Source: Dyadobacter subterraneus
Lineage (GTDB): Bacteria > Bacteroidota > Bacteroidia > Cytophagales > Spirosomataceae
Length of the DNA: 64,000 nucleotides
NCBI RefSeq assembly: GCF_015221875.1
Contig: NZ_JACYGY010000001.1
Coordinates: 1,178,001-1,242,000, forward strand
Direction: 5' to 3'
Part shown: positions 27,731-35,852 of the stretch, piece after piece
How the letters are laid out: the number at the start of each line of letters is the position of its first letter
Position numbering within the stretch: position 1 is the stretch's first letter
Notes under the pieces: generated by a model
The model's database searches: none
Seen by the model: the letters and a program-made list of their open reading frames with translations, nothing else
Told to the model about the DNA's origin: nothing
Made by a program: the position numbers and the translations under genes

Positions 27731-28315
27731 TTACAAAAATAATTGATAAAAAATAATCAGGTAGGCCAGATGTTCCTTCAAATGTTGTCTTAAAATGCGG
27801 AGAGCTTTTGTAATATGCTGTTCTACTGTTTTTTCAGAAATGATCAATTCTGCGGCAATTTCGCGATTGGAAAGTCCCTGACGGCTGCGGATGAAAACCT
27901 CCCGGCATTTTGCAGGCAACATTTCCAGCGCCCTTTCATATTTGCTTTGCAGGTCGGCCGTAAGTATTGTCTGATCCGTCAGCTCCGAAATAGTTGAAGC
28001 CTGGATTTCCCATTGATTGTAATGATGTTTCCGGGTGAATTCTTTTCTGTAAAAATTTATCACAGATTTTTTTGCGACGGCAAATAAAAATGGCCGGCAA
28101 GTCTGAATCTGGTTTTTCTGACGCTGCTGCCAGATATTTACAAACAGTTCCTGAACGATTTCCTGCGCTGAAAATTGATCTCCTACCTTGGAAAATACAT
28201 AGTTAAACAAAACCTTGAAATAACGTTCATAAAGCTCGCCAAACGCAAGTTCGTCGTCCTGACCAATCAGTTCAAGAATATTTTCATCGGAATAGGTAAG
28301 ATACAACTGGCTCAT
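27731..28315 (-). CDS. ECF RNA polymerase sigma factor (probable partner of FecR3)
   Basis: The start at 28315 (MSQLYLTYSDENILELIG) aligns with sigma1; an in-frame Met at 28366 would add 17 residues. Region 2: FGELYERYFKVLFNYVFSKVGDQFSAQEIVQELFVNIWQQR. Region 4: LPAKCREVFIRSRQGLSNREIAAELIISEKTVEQHITKALRIL. It is a close paralogue of sigma1, just as FecR3 is of FecR1, yet no FecR gene is adjacent. The gene downstream is the phosphatase fusion. Confidence 0.93.
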   Translation of the reverse strand: MSQLYLTYSDENILELIGQDDELAFGELYERYFKVLFNYVFSKVGDQFSAQEIVQELFVNIWQQRQKNQIQTCRPFLFAVAKKSVINFYRKEFTRKHHYNQWEIQASTISELTDQTILTADLQSKYERALEMLPAKCREVFIRSRQGLSNREIAAELIISEKTVEQHITKALRILRQHLKEHLAYLIIFYQLFL

Positions 28316-28375
28316 AGGTTTCAATGCCTCAATCCTTTTAAGATTAAGGTAAGAAATTTTTAACAAAAATCAGTC

Positions 28376-28383
28376 TAAATTTG
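28376..28383 (+). promoter_or_regulatory. Candidate -7 box (TAAATTTG) upstream of the arabinose regulator
   Basis: TAAATTTG followed by C fits TAnnTTTG. It would give a leader of about 150 nt for the Nudix regulator gene. No good -33 box is visible. A perfect TTGTACAA palindrome at 28465-28472 lies downstream and might be an operator. Confidence 0.3.
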
Positions 28384-28542
28384 CTCATGCACTTCACTTG
28401 AAAATTAAGTAATCTCTATGTTTTTTCGTTTTTTAATAACAATAAGTTAATAATGTTAAAATTTTTGTACAATTTAGTACTAACCAAGTGAATAGTTGTA
28501 TTTTGCCCACCCTATCAGTAAGAAGTATTACGCTTAATTTTT

Positions 28543-29253
28543 ATGTACAGGTATCCCGTCACTTCGCGCATTTTGCTTGCTATTGATTGTATCATTTTTG
28601 GTTTTGACGGAAAAGATATAAAATTACTTCTGGTGAAGCGAAATCTGGAACCCGAAATGGGGAAATGGTCGCTGATGGGCGGTTTTTTGAGAGAAGATGA
28701 GGATCTGGAAGTAGGGGCGGGGAGAATTATTTATGACCTAACGGGGCTGAAAAATATTTATGTCGAGCAGCTTGAAACATTTGGAAAAGTAAACCGCGAT
28801 CCGGCTGAACGAACAGTTTCAGTTGTTTTTTTTGCTTTGATACAAATTGAAGAACATGACTCCGAAGCCGTAAAAAATCACAATGCATCCTGGATAAGCC
28901 TTGACCAGCGCCCCGGTTTAATTTTTGACCATAATGAAATGGTCAGTCGTGCCATTGAACATCTGCGATACAAAGCGGCATTGCATCCAATCGGTTTCGA
29001 GCTTTTACCTGAACTTTTCACAATTCCGCAGTTGCAGAAATTGTATGAAGCCATTTACAACACACCGCTCGACAGGCGAAATTTTAGCCGAAAATTGCTT
29101 TCTACCGGTTTATTGATTGATACGGGTTTTAAAAATAATAATTCAACAACGAAAAAGGCGACATTGTATAAACTGGATACAATCCGATACAAAGAGAAAT
29201 TTCATGCTTTCTGGAATTTTATGCCCGATTCCATGAAACCGGTTAAAATTTAG
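28543..29253 (+). CDS. araR: Nudix-domain/winged-helix transcriptional regulator of arabinose utilisation (AraR-like)
   Basis: 236 aa. The Nudix-fold domain covers about residues 1-145 (VKRNLEPEMGKWSLMGGFLREDEDLEVGAGRIIYDLTG). Its Nudix box is degenerate (the usual REx2EE is replaced), so catalysis is unlikely and ligand sensing likely. The C-terminal winged helix (about 155-225) includes FTIPQLQKLYEAIYNTPLDRRNFSRKLLSTGLL. A Nudix-type AraR that responds to L-arabinose is established in Bacteroides thetaiotaomicron; the araBAD genes 200 bp downstream make the same role likely. The symbol rests on that context. Confidence 0.85.
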   Translation: MYRYPVTSRILLAIDCIIFGFDGKDIKLLLVKRNLEPEMGKWSLMGGFLREDEDLEVGAGRIIYDLTGLKNIYVEQLETFGKVNRDPAERTVSVVFFALIQIEEHDSEAVKNHNASWISLDQRPGLIFDHNEMVSRAIEHLRYKAALHPIGFELLPELFTIPQLQKLYEAIYNTPLDRRNFSRKLLSTGLLIDTGFKNNNSTTKKATLYKLDTIRYKEKFHAFWNFMPDSMKPVKI

Positions 29254-29304
29254 TCATTCTTAGATTTCAAGATTACAAGTAAATAATTATAATATTTTTA
29301 ATTG

Positions 29305-29338
29305 TGTCATATATACACTATAAATAAAATATATTACA
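29305..29338. promoter_or_regulatory. Candidate AraR operator upstream of araB
   Basis: TGTCATATAT (29305-29314) and ATATATTACA (29329-29338) form an inverted repeat matching at 9 of 10 positions, with arm centres 24 bp apart. It sits in the AT-rich 212-bp gap before araB. The gap could hold operators for the Nudix regulator; the region is so AT-rich that chance is not excluded. Confidence 0.3.
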
Positions 29339-29465
29339 TTTACAAACCGATTAATGATAATTAATAAATGATTTACCTCTTGTCGGTGCGTGGAACTGAG
29401 ATTATCGTCCGTTTTTACAAAACTTTTATTTTCCTAAACTTTTAAGTATTTAAGCAGTGTCGCAT

Positions 29466-31136
29466 ATGAAGAACAAGTACGTGATAGGCATTGATTATGG
29501 TACCGATTCGGTTCGGGCGCTGGTCGTAAATGCGCATACAGGAGAAACAGCTGGCACTGCTGTACATGAATACAAAAGGTGGAAAGAAGGAAAATATTGT
29601 GATCCGGCCGTTTCCCGTTTCAGACAGCACCCGCTGGATTATCTGGAAGGCTTGGAATCTTGCGTGACGGGTGCTTTGAATAATGCAGGACCTGAAATCC
29701 GCGAAAATATTACCGGAATCTCTATTGATACAACCGGTTCAACACCTGTGGCTGTGGATAAAAATGGAACGCCGCTGGCGCTTCTTCCTGAATTCGCGGA
29801 AAACCCGAACGGAATGTTTATTCTTTGGAAAGATCATACGGCAAACGCGGAGGCCGAGGAAATAAACCATCTGGCGCATCATTGGGATACCGACTATACA
29901 AAATATGTGGGCGGAATTTATTCTTCTGAATGGTTCTGGTCCAAAATACTGAGAACACTTCGAGTGGATGAAAAGGTGCGCGAAGCAGCATTCTCGTGGG
30001 TGGAACATTGCGACTGGATTTCGGCAGAACTGACAGGAAATACAAATCCTTTGACTATACACAGATCCCGTTGTGCGGCAGGGCATAAGGCGTTATGGCA
30101 TCATGAATTTGACGGATTGCCTTCGGAGGAATTTTTTGTCAAACTTGATCCGCTTTTGACAGGAATTCGTGACCGCCTTTTCTCACAGACAGAAACTTCT
30201 GACAAAGCGATGGGAACCATTTCTGCACAATGGGCCGAAAAACTGGGTATTCCGGCGGATGTAATTATCGGCGTTGGAGCATTCGATTGTCATATGGGTG
30301 CAGTAGGAGCGTTGATCGAACCTTATACACTTTGCAAAGTGATTGGTACTTCTACTTGTGATATGCTGGTTGCACCAAATGAAGAGATCGGCCATTTATT
30401 GATACAGGGAATCTGCGGTCAGGTTGATGGTTCGATTGTGCCCGGAATGTTGGGAATGGAGGCAGGGCAATCGGGTTTTGGAGATATTTATGCCTGGTTT
30501 GCCAAGCTGATCACAACGCCGGTAGCCGAGATTTTGGGAGAAAATGCAGGGAAGGAACTTTCAGAAAAACTACTTCCACATTTGTCGGCACAGGCTGCAC
30601 TTTTACCAGTTACTGAAAATGATATTGTGGCCATAGACTGGCATAATGGGCGGCGTACTCCTGATGCAAATCATACTTTGAAAGGAGCAATTTTCGGACT
30701 TAATCTTGCCAGTGACGCTGCGAAAATTTTTAAAGCACTTGTTGAGGCTACTGCTTACGGTTCTAAAAGTATAGCAGAACGTTTTATTAGGGAAGGTGTG
30801 CAGATCCGTGAAGTTATTGCAATTGGCGGAGTGGCGAAAAAATCCGGTTTTGTGATGCAAACACTGGCTGATGTCATGAATATGCCCATCAAGGTTGCAT
30901 CTTCTGAACAAGCCTGTGCCCTTGGAGCAGCTATGTTTGCTGCTGTGGCTTCCGGAATTTATGAGACACTTTCAGAGGCCCAGCAAGCAATGAATTCAGG
31001 ATTTGACGCTGAATATTACCCCCGTCCAGAAATCGCGCAATTGTACGAAAAACTGTACCAGCGCTATCTGAGGGCAGGAAGTTTCGTGGAATTTGGTGCC
31101 AGAGAGAATAAATTTGAAGATTTAAAGATCGTTTAA
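29466..31136 (+). CDS. araB: L-ribulokinase
   Basis: About 556 aa. ATG at 29466 is chosen over the GTG at 29457 because MKNKYVIGIDYGTDSVRALVV matches the family start. FGGY-kinase features: N-terminal phosphate-1 loop GIDYGTDSVRA, FILWKDHTA, GVGAFDCHMGAVGA, IGTSTCDMLV, and the C-terminal ATAYGSKSIAERF plus IGGVAKKSGFVMQTLADVM. It phosphorylates L-ribulose to L-ribulose 5-phosphate with ATP in the cytoplasm. First enzyme gene of the ara operon, 44 bp before araA. Confidence 0.96.
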   Translation: MKNKYVIGIDYGTDSVRALVVNAHTGETAGTAVHEYKRWKEGKYCDPAVSRFRQHPLDYLEGLESCVTGALNNAGPEIRENITGISIDTTGSTPVAVDKNGTPLALLPEFAENPNGMFILWKDHTANAEAEEINHLAHHWDTDYTKYVGGIYSSEWFWSKILRTLRVDEKVREAAFSWVEHCDWISAELTGNTNPLTIHRSRCAAGHKALWHHEFDGLPSEEFFVKLDPLLTGIRDRLFSQTETSDKAMGTISAQWAEKLGIPADVIIGVGAFDCHMGAVGALIEPYTLCKVIGTSTCDMLVAPNEEIGHLLIQGICGQVDGSIVPGMLGMEAGQSGFGDIYAWFAKLITTPVAEILGENAGKELSEKLLPHLSAQAALLPVTENDIVAIDWHNGRRTPDANHTLKGAIFGLNLASDAAKIFKALVEATAYGSKSIAERFIREGVQIREVIAIGGVAKKSGFVMQTLADVMNMPIKVASSEQACALGAAMFAAVASGIYETLSEAQQAMNSGFDAEYYPRPEIAQLYEKLYQRYLRAGSFVEFGARENKFEDLKIV

Positions 31137-31181
31137 TAACAATAATTATTATCCAAAATATTTTTTAGACAATCAGCCTCA

Positions 31182-32672
31182 ATGTTGGATTTAAAGCAAT
31201 TTGAAATATGGTTTGTTACCGGTAGTCAGCATTTATATGGAGAAGAAACGCTTCGCCAGGTTGATGAACACTCCAAAATTATAAGTGATTTTTTTGATAA
31301 AAATTCTGAAATACCTGTTCGTGTAATTTTTAAACCCGTAGTAAAATCTCCGGACGAAATATACCGTATTTGCCAGGATGCTAATGTTTCAGCGAGTTGC
31401 GTTGGTATTATTGCCTGGATGCATACCTTTTCACCAGCTAAAATGTGGATACGGGGATTACAGATTCTGCAAAAACCGCTGCTTCATCTGCATACCCAGT
31501 TTAACCGTGATATCCCATGGAGCGATATTGACATGGATTTTATGAACCTTAACCAGTCTGCTCACGGCGACCGGGAATTCGGTTATATCATGACCAGAAT
31601 GAGGATTAACCGGAAGGTAATTGTTGGTCACTGGCAGCAAAAAGATGTCATAGCAGGTATTGCATCGTGGTCACGTGTGGCAACTGCCAGGCAAGATTTA
31701 AATGGGGCGAAATTTGCCCGATTTGGGGATAATATGCGACAGGTGGCAGTGACAGATGGGGATAAAGTTGCCGCTGAGATGACATTTGGGTTTTCTGTTA
31801 ATACTTATGCCGTCGGTGATCTGGTGAAAATAATTAACCATATTTCTGATGAAGAGGTTGATAGACTGATCGTTGCATATGAAGATCAATATCAATTGGT
31901 CTCATCTCTGCACAAAGGAAATGAAAAACACACAGCATTGCAAGATGCTGCAAGGATAGAACTGGGATTGAAATATTTTCTGGAAGATGGGAATTTCAAA
32001 GGGTATAACAATACATTCGAGGATTTGTATGGTATGAAACAGTTGCCGGGAATTGGTTCTCAGCGTATGATGGCAGCCGGTTATGGGTACGCTGGTGAGG
32101 GCGACTGGAAAACTGCTGCAATGGTTCGTGCACTTAAAGTGATGGGAAGCGGGTTGCCCGGCGGAAATTCTTTTATGGAAGATTATACTTATCATTTTAA
32201 CCCGGATAGAAATCTTGTTTTGGGATCACACATGCTGGAAATTTGTCCCACCATTGCTGAGGGAAAGCCGTCATGCGAAATTCATCCTTTGGGAATAGGA
32301 GGAAAAGAAGATCCCGTACGTCTGGTTTTCAACGCGCCTGCTGGTCCGGCAATCAACGTTTCGCTTATCGACCTTGGTAATCGTTTTCGTTTGCTGGTGA
32401 ATGAGGTTGAAGCTGTGGCGATCGATGAAGAATTGCCGAAACTTCCGGTAGCCCGCGCGCTCTGGAAACCTGCACCGGACATGAAAACCGGTTGTGCAGC
32501 CTGGATTTACGCCGGCGGAGCCCACCACACGGTTTTCAGCCAGAATCTGAGTACGGAACAAATAGAAATGTTTGCGGAAATGGCAGGCGTGGAGCTGGTT
32601 GTGATTGATAAAAATACAACCTTACGCCAATTGAAAAATGAATTGAGATGGAGCGAAGCATATTATAAGTGA
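31182..32672 (+). CDS. araA: L-arabinose isomerase
   Basis: 496 aa, usual length. The N-terminus [19 protein letters not shown] is diagnostic, with [15 protein letters not shown] and [36 protein letters not shown] downstream. Metal-site residues are in the regions [17 protein letters not shown] and [12 protein letters not shown], with the C-terminal [16 protein letters not shown]. Converts L-arabinose to L-ribulose using Mn2+. It sits between araB and araD on one strand. Confidence 0.97.
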   Translation: MLDLKQFEIWFVTGSQHLYGEETLRQVDEHSKIISDFFDKNSEIPVRVIFKPVVKSPDEIYRICQDANVSASCVGIIAWMHTFSPAKMWIRGLQILQKPLLHLHTQFNRDIPWSDIDMDFMNLNQSAHGDREFGYIMTRMRINRKVIVGHWQQKDVIAGIASWSRVATARQDLNGAKFARFGDNMRQVAVTDGDKVAAEMTFGFSVNTYAVGDLVKIINHISDEEVDRLIVAYEDQYQLVSSLHKGNEKHTALQDAARIELGLKYFLEDGNFKGYNNTFEDLYGMKQLPGIGSQRMMAAGYGYAGEGDWKTAAMVRALKVMGSGLPGGNSFMEDYTYHFNPDRNLVLGSHMLEICPTIAEGKPSCEIHPLGIGGKEDPVRLVFNAPAGPAINVSLIDLGNRFRLLVNEVEAVAIDEELPKLPVARALWKPAPDMKTGCAAWIYAGGAHHTVFSQNLSTEQIEMFAEMAGVELVVIDKNTTLRQLKNELRWSEAYYK

Positions 32673-32758
32673 CACAGTAAAATACAATTTGTGTCGGAAG
32701 TATATTGACCGAAATTTATAAGACAATAGTCAGTTTATCCAGAATTTAGCTTAATAAA

Positions 32759-33463
32759 ATGTTATATAAATATTTGAAGGAACAGGTTTACGAAGCCAAC
32801 ATGGAAATTCCAAAGGAAGAGCTGGCTATTGTCACTTTTGGAAATGTAAGTGGAGTGGACCGTTCTGCGGGTGTCATTGCTATCAAACCAAGCGGTGTGC
32901 CTTATCGAAGGTTAAAGGTTGAAGATATTGTAATCGTTGACCTCGATAATGTTTTGGTTGAAGGAAATATGAGGCCTTCTTCGGATACGAAAACGCATAC
33001 TTTGCTCTATAAAAATTTCCCCTCAATCGGCGGAGTGTGCCATACGCATTCAACATATGCGGTGGCCTGGTCGCAGGCAGGAATGTCTATCCCAAATCTT
33101 GGCACAACGCATGCAGATCATCTGGTTGCACCGGTACCTGTCACCGAGGTAATGACGGACGAAATGATTCAGGGAGATTATGAGCACGAAACCGGTAATC
33201 AGATTCTTGATTTGTTCAATCGGTTGCGTCTTAGTCCGGAAGAAGTTGAAATGGTGCTGGTTGCCTGTCATGGACCTTTTACATGGGGAAAAGATCCCGC
33301 CAAAGCAGTATACAATGCCGTTGTATTGGAAGAAATTGCCAAAATGGCCTACTTAACAATGCAAATTAATCCTGACGTAGTATCCATAAAACAAAGCCTT
33401 ATTGATAAACACTTTTTCCGAAAACACGGGAAAAATGCTTATTATGGACAAGACAATTGCTAA
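32759..33463 (+). CDS. araD: L-ribulose-5-phosphate 4-epimerase
   Basis: 234 aa, class II aldolase/epimerase family. Zinc-binding His motifs are visible in GGVCHTHSTYAVAWSQAG and GTTHADHLVAPV, and the third His near VVLEEIAKMAYLT/HFFRKHG; LVACHGPFTWGKDPAKAVYNAVVLEE is typical. Produces D-xylulose 5-phosphate for the pentose phosphate pathway. Last gene of the operon. No transporter and no clear terminator follow. Confidence 0.96.
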   Translation: MLYKYLKEQVYEANMEIPKEELAIVTFGNVSGVDRSAGVIAIKPSGVPYRRLKVEDIVIVDLDNVLVEGNMRPSSDTKTHTLLYKNFPSIGGVCHTHSTYAVAWSQAGMSIPNLGTTHADHLVAPVPVTEVMTDEMIQGDYEHETGNQILDLFNRLRLSPEEVEMVLVACHGPFTWGKDPAKAVYNAVVLEEIAKMAYLTMQINPDVVSIKQSLIDKHFFRKHGKNAYYGQDNC

Positions 33464-33591
33464 TGGTTTGAAAGGCAAAAAACTTCAATTGACAACCAGA
33501 TCAAGAAGGCTCTTATATAAATTTGCAGAAAATAAAGCCCTAATGAGCCATAATTAAAAGTTAACAATTAATCCTTAACCATTAAATTAAT

Positions 33592-33735
33592 TTATTTTTT
33601 CCCTGATTTTTTAGCCAGTTCTCTCATTTGCTGGAATGCTTCCTGGCGTGTCATTCGTTTTTCGCTTGACTTGGCTGCCTGAATGGAGTCTTTATCGAAA
33701 CGGCCTTTTAAAAAGTTAAGCAGTGCAATAATCAT
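33592..33735 (-). CDS. Small basic protein of unknown function (47 aa)
   Basis: An uninterrupted short frame from ATG 33735 to TAA 33592. The product begins with a hydrophobic MIIALLNFLKG and is then amphipathic and rich in Lys, Arg and Gln, with predicted helix around TRQEAFQQMRELAKK. Not recognised. It is supported only by an intact frame with protein-like composition in a gap between araD and the signalling cluster. Confidence 0.5.
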   Translation of the reverse strand: MIIALLNFLKGRFDKDSIQAAKSSEKRMTRQEAFQQMRELAKKSGKK

Positions 33736-33873
33736 GACTTTATTATTAAATTATATTTCTTTATACCTGATGTGAAATTATATTTCCTTCTCAAAGCTAA
33801 ATAAAGAAATTCATTAATTCTACTGCAAACAGCTTTGCATTTTCCAGGATTTATAAGAAACAATTTGTATTAA

Positions 33874-34092
33874 CTATACAGCCTGTTTTTGTTCCTTAAT
33901 TATATTGTCTTCGATGATTTTCTTTAATTTTCCGCCTGGAACAAAATCTCCGTCAATCCATCTTACAAAATTTTTAGAATGAGATTTGTAAATTTCTATG
34001 GATAAAGGTTTGATTCCGCTATACTCCACTTCTTTTACGTATTGTTCGTGCAGTCTTTTAATTTCAAGCAGTGTCTTGTTATCAGTTTTCAT
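33874..34092 (-). CDS. Small hypothetical protein (72 aa)
   Basis: A charged, mostly helical protein: KTLLEIKRLHEQYVKEVEYSGIKPLSIEIYKSHSKNFVRWIDGDFVPGG. The middle (IEIYKSHSKNFVRWI) recalls the SAM-like N-terminal fold of tyrosine recombinases, but it is too short to be one. Two small genes in the same orientation (this and the 47-aa one) lie beyond the end of the receiver operon. Function unknown. Confidence 0.6.
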   Translation of the reverse strand: MKTDNKTLLEIKRLHEQYVKEVEYSGIKPLSIEIYKSHSKNFVRWIDGDFVPGGKLKKIIEDNIIKEQKQAV

Positions 34093-34176
34093 TTCCGGGT
34101 TTAGGTTTTGTAGGCCTGAGGTAATAATACTATAATATTAAAAACATACCTGATGTGTAACCTACTAGCTGAATAT

Positions 34177-34210
34177 TGAAACAATTATATAGAAACTATA
34201 TATTGTTTCA
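34177..34210. repeat. 34-bp imperfect inverted repeat
   Basis: TGAAACAAT-TATATAG faces CTATATA-TTGTTTCA around an AAA centre; 15 pairs with one bulged base. It lies in the 269-bp gap after the receiver gene. Without a T-run on the minus strand it is a poor terminator, so an operator for the 72-aa gene or a weak 3'-end structure are both possible. Confidence 0.5.
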
Positions 34211-34361
34211 GAAAAAATATTTTGAAAGTTCTGGGTTGGAGACTGTTACTGCAAGAGGGCGGATATTTAATTTATTACTGATTTGTTCCTTTTGCAGGGG
34301 AATAAGGCCGACCGGGGAAACGGACACTTTGAAACTATAAAATAACAAACTAAGGCAGAGT

Positions 34362-34751
34362 TCAGGAAGTCAGAATTGTTTTAAGCAAACTAATTTCCAA
34401 TGGTTTTGAGAGTAAATCAATAATGGAGGTGCTGGCCTTTGCTTTATCAATATCCCGTGTATCAATCGTGGACGAAAGCATGTAAATACGGATTTTATCT
34501 TTAATCTGTTCAGGAAGCAGATCAAACTGGTCGATAAATTCAAAGCCATTCATGCCAGGCATTTGAAGATCGAGGAGAATAACGGTTTTGGGAAGATTTT
34601 CACCTACACCTGTTAAATATTCTAACGCGTCCTGGGCAGAGTTGAACGGACGAACAGAATTTCCGATACCACTTTTAATAATTAGCTTTTCATAAATAAA
34701 TAAATCAAAGGCGCTATCATCAATTAAAATAAAATCAAATTGAGCAGTCAT
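34362..34751 (-). CDS. Single-domain response regulator (CheY/Rcp1-like)
   Basis: 129 aa, one receiver domain. Acidic pocket DD near residues 11-12, phospho-acceptor Asp61 in VILLDLQMPGMNGFEF, Ser/Thr in MLSSTIDTRD and Lys in LLSKPLE. No output domain, so it likely relays phosphate or binds a partner. The start lies 5 bp after the stop of the receiver-kinase gene, so the two are probably translated from one message. Confidence 0.93.
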   Translation of the reverse strand: MTAQFDFILIDDSAFDLFIYEKLIIKSGIGNSVRPFNSAQDALEYLTGVGENLPKTVILLDLQMPGMNGFEFIDQFDLLPEQIKDKIRIYMLSSTIDTRDIDKAKASTSIIDLLSKPLEISLLKTILTS

Positions 34752-34756
34752 AATTT

Positions 34757-35848
34757 CTATTTATTTATGGAAGGAATATCTATTTCAAAAATACTGCCTT
34801 CACCCAAAGTTGATGTTACCTTAATTTTCCCTTCTAATTTATTAATCGCTTCGTGAACGATATAAAGACCTATTCCTGAGCCACTGTTGGTGGCACCGGC
34901 GCGGTAAAACATTTTAAATATTTTTTCAAGATCATCTTTTTTTATTCCCAGACCATTATCCTCGAAAGTAATCAAAGTATTTGTCGGAGTAGCACGAATG
35001 CTTAATTTAATGTACGATTTTTCTTTTCTGGGATCCTGAAATTTTACTGCGTTTGTGATAAGATTATTAAATATGATTCTTAGTTTCATCACATCCGATT
35101 CAAAAACACCGGTTTGCGTAATGTCTGTTATCATATCAATATTCTCAAATTCCGGAAGGTATTTTATAGCTTCTGTAACATCATTTACAAGTTCTTCGAA
35201 ATCAATCGGAGTCATAGTGGCTACACCACGGGCATTCTTGTAGTAATCAATGATGTTGATAATAAAGGTGTCCAGTTTTTTTACAGATTGCTTGATCAGT
35301 TCCAGATATTCGTTTTGAGACTCAACATCATCTTCCATCAATGCCAGATTCACAATACCTAAAACAGACATTAAAGGCGCACGCAAATCATGTGAGGCGC
35401 TGTAAACAAATTTATCCAGTTCCTCATAAGCTTTTTCCAGATCAAGGTTTCTCTGTTTTAATTCAGCCCGGGTATTGAAAATCTCGAATGCGTGCGTAAT
35501 GGCATTTTCTACATACGTATAATCCCACGGTTTGTCAATAAACCGGAAAACTTCTCCCTTGTTAATGGCATCGATTGCCGCACTGATATCTGTATGTCCG
35601 GTTATTAAAATCCTGATCGGTTCAGGAAATCTCACTCTTATTTTTTCGAAAAACTGAGTTCCGGTCATGCCCGGCATTCTTTGGTCGGCCAGGACAACAT
35701 GGAACTCCTTTTGTTCCATAAATTCCTCAGCCTCAACTACTGATGTGGTTGTGGTAATATTGTATTGTTTACGAAATGATGCCTTAAACGATTGCAGATT
35801 ATGTTCCTCGTCGTCTATGTATAGTATGCGTATCAGGTTATCACTCAT
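34757..35848 (-). CDS. Receiver domain-histidine kinase hybrid
   Basis: 363 aa, soluble. Receiver at about 5-125 with Asp55 (VVLADQRMPGMTG) and RILITGHTDISAAIDAINKGEVFRFIDKPWD; HisKA with His153 (FVYSASHDLRAPLMSVLGIV); ATPase with N box FNNLITNAVKFQD, G1 FEDNGLGIKK and G2 GSGIGLYIVHEA. It receives phosphate and also phosphorylates a partner, probably the next gene product. It begins 4 bp after the 7TM-DISM kinase stop. The receiver resembles that of the divergent protein at 41423-41890. Confidence 0.95.
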   Translation of the reverse strand: MSDNLIRILYIDDEEHNLQSFKASFRKQYNITTTTSVVEAEEFMEQKEFHVVLADQRMPGMTGTQFFEKIRVRFPEPIRILITGHTDISAAIDAINKGEVFRFIDKPWDYTYVENAITHAFEIFNTRAELKQRNLDLEKAYEELDKFVYSASHDLRAPLMSVLGIVNLALMEDDVESQNEYLELIKQSVKKLDTFIINIIDYYKNARGVATMTPIDFEELVNDVTEAIKYLPEFENIDMITDITQTGVFESDVMKLRIIFNNLITNAVKFQDPRKEKSYIKLSIRATPTNTLITFEDNGLGIKKDDLEKIFKMFYRAGATNSGSGIGLYIVHEAINKLEGKIKVTSTLGEGSIFEIDIPSINK

Positions 35849-35852
35849 TGAT

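Noticed and set aside
28499..28505. TATTTTG as the arabinose regulator promoter
   Set aside because: It is one base short of TAnnTTTG and has no -33 box at normal spacing; only the TAAATTTG box is listed, at low confidence.
33874..34092. 72-aa protein as a phage integrase fragment
   Set aside because: Only a short SAM-like resemblance; no catalytic Arg/Tyr region, no att repeats and no other phage genes nearby.
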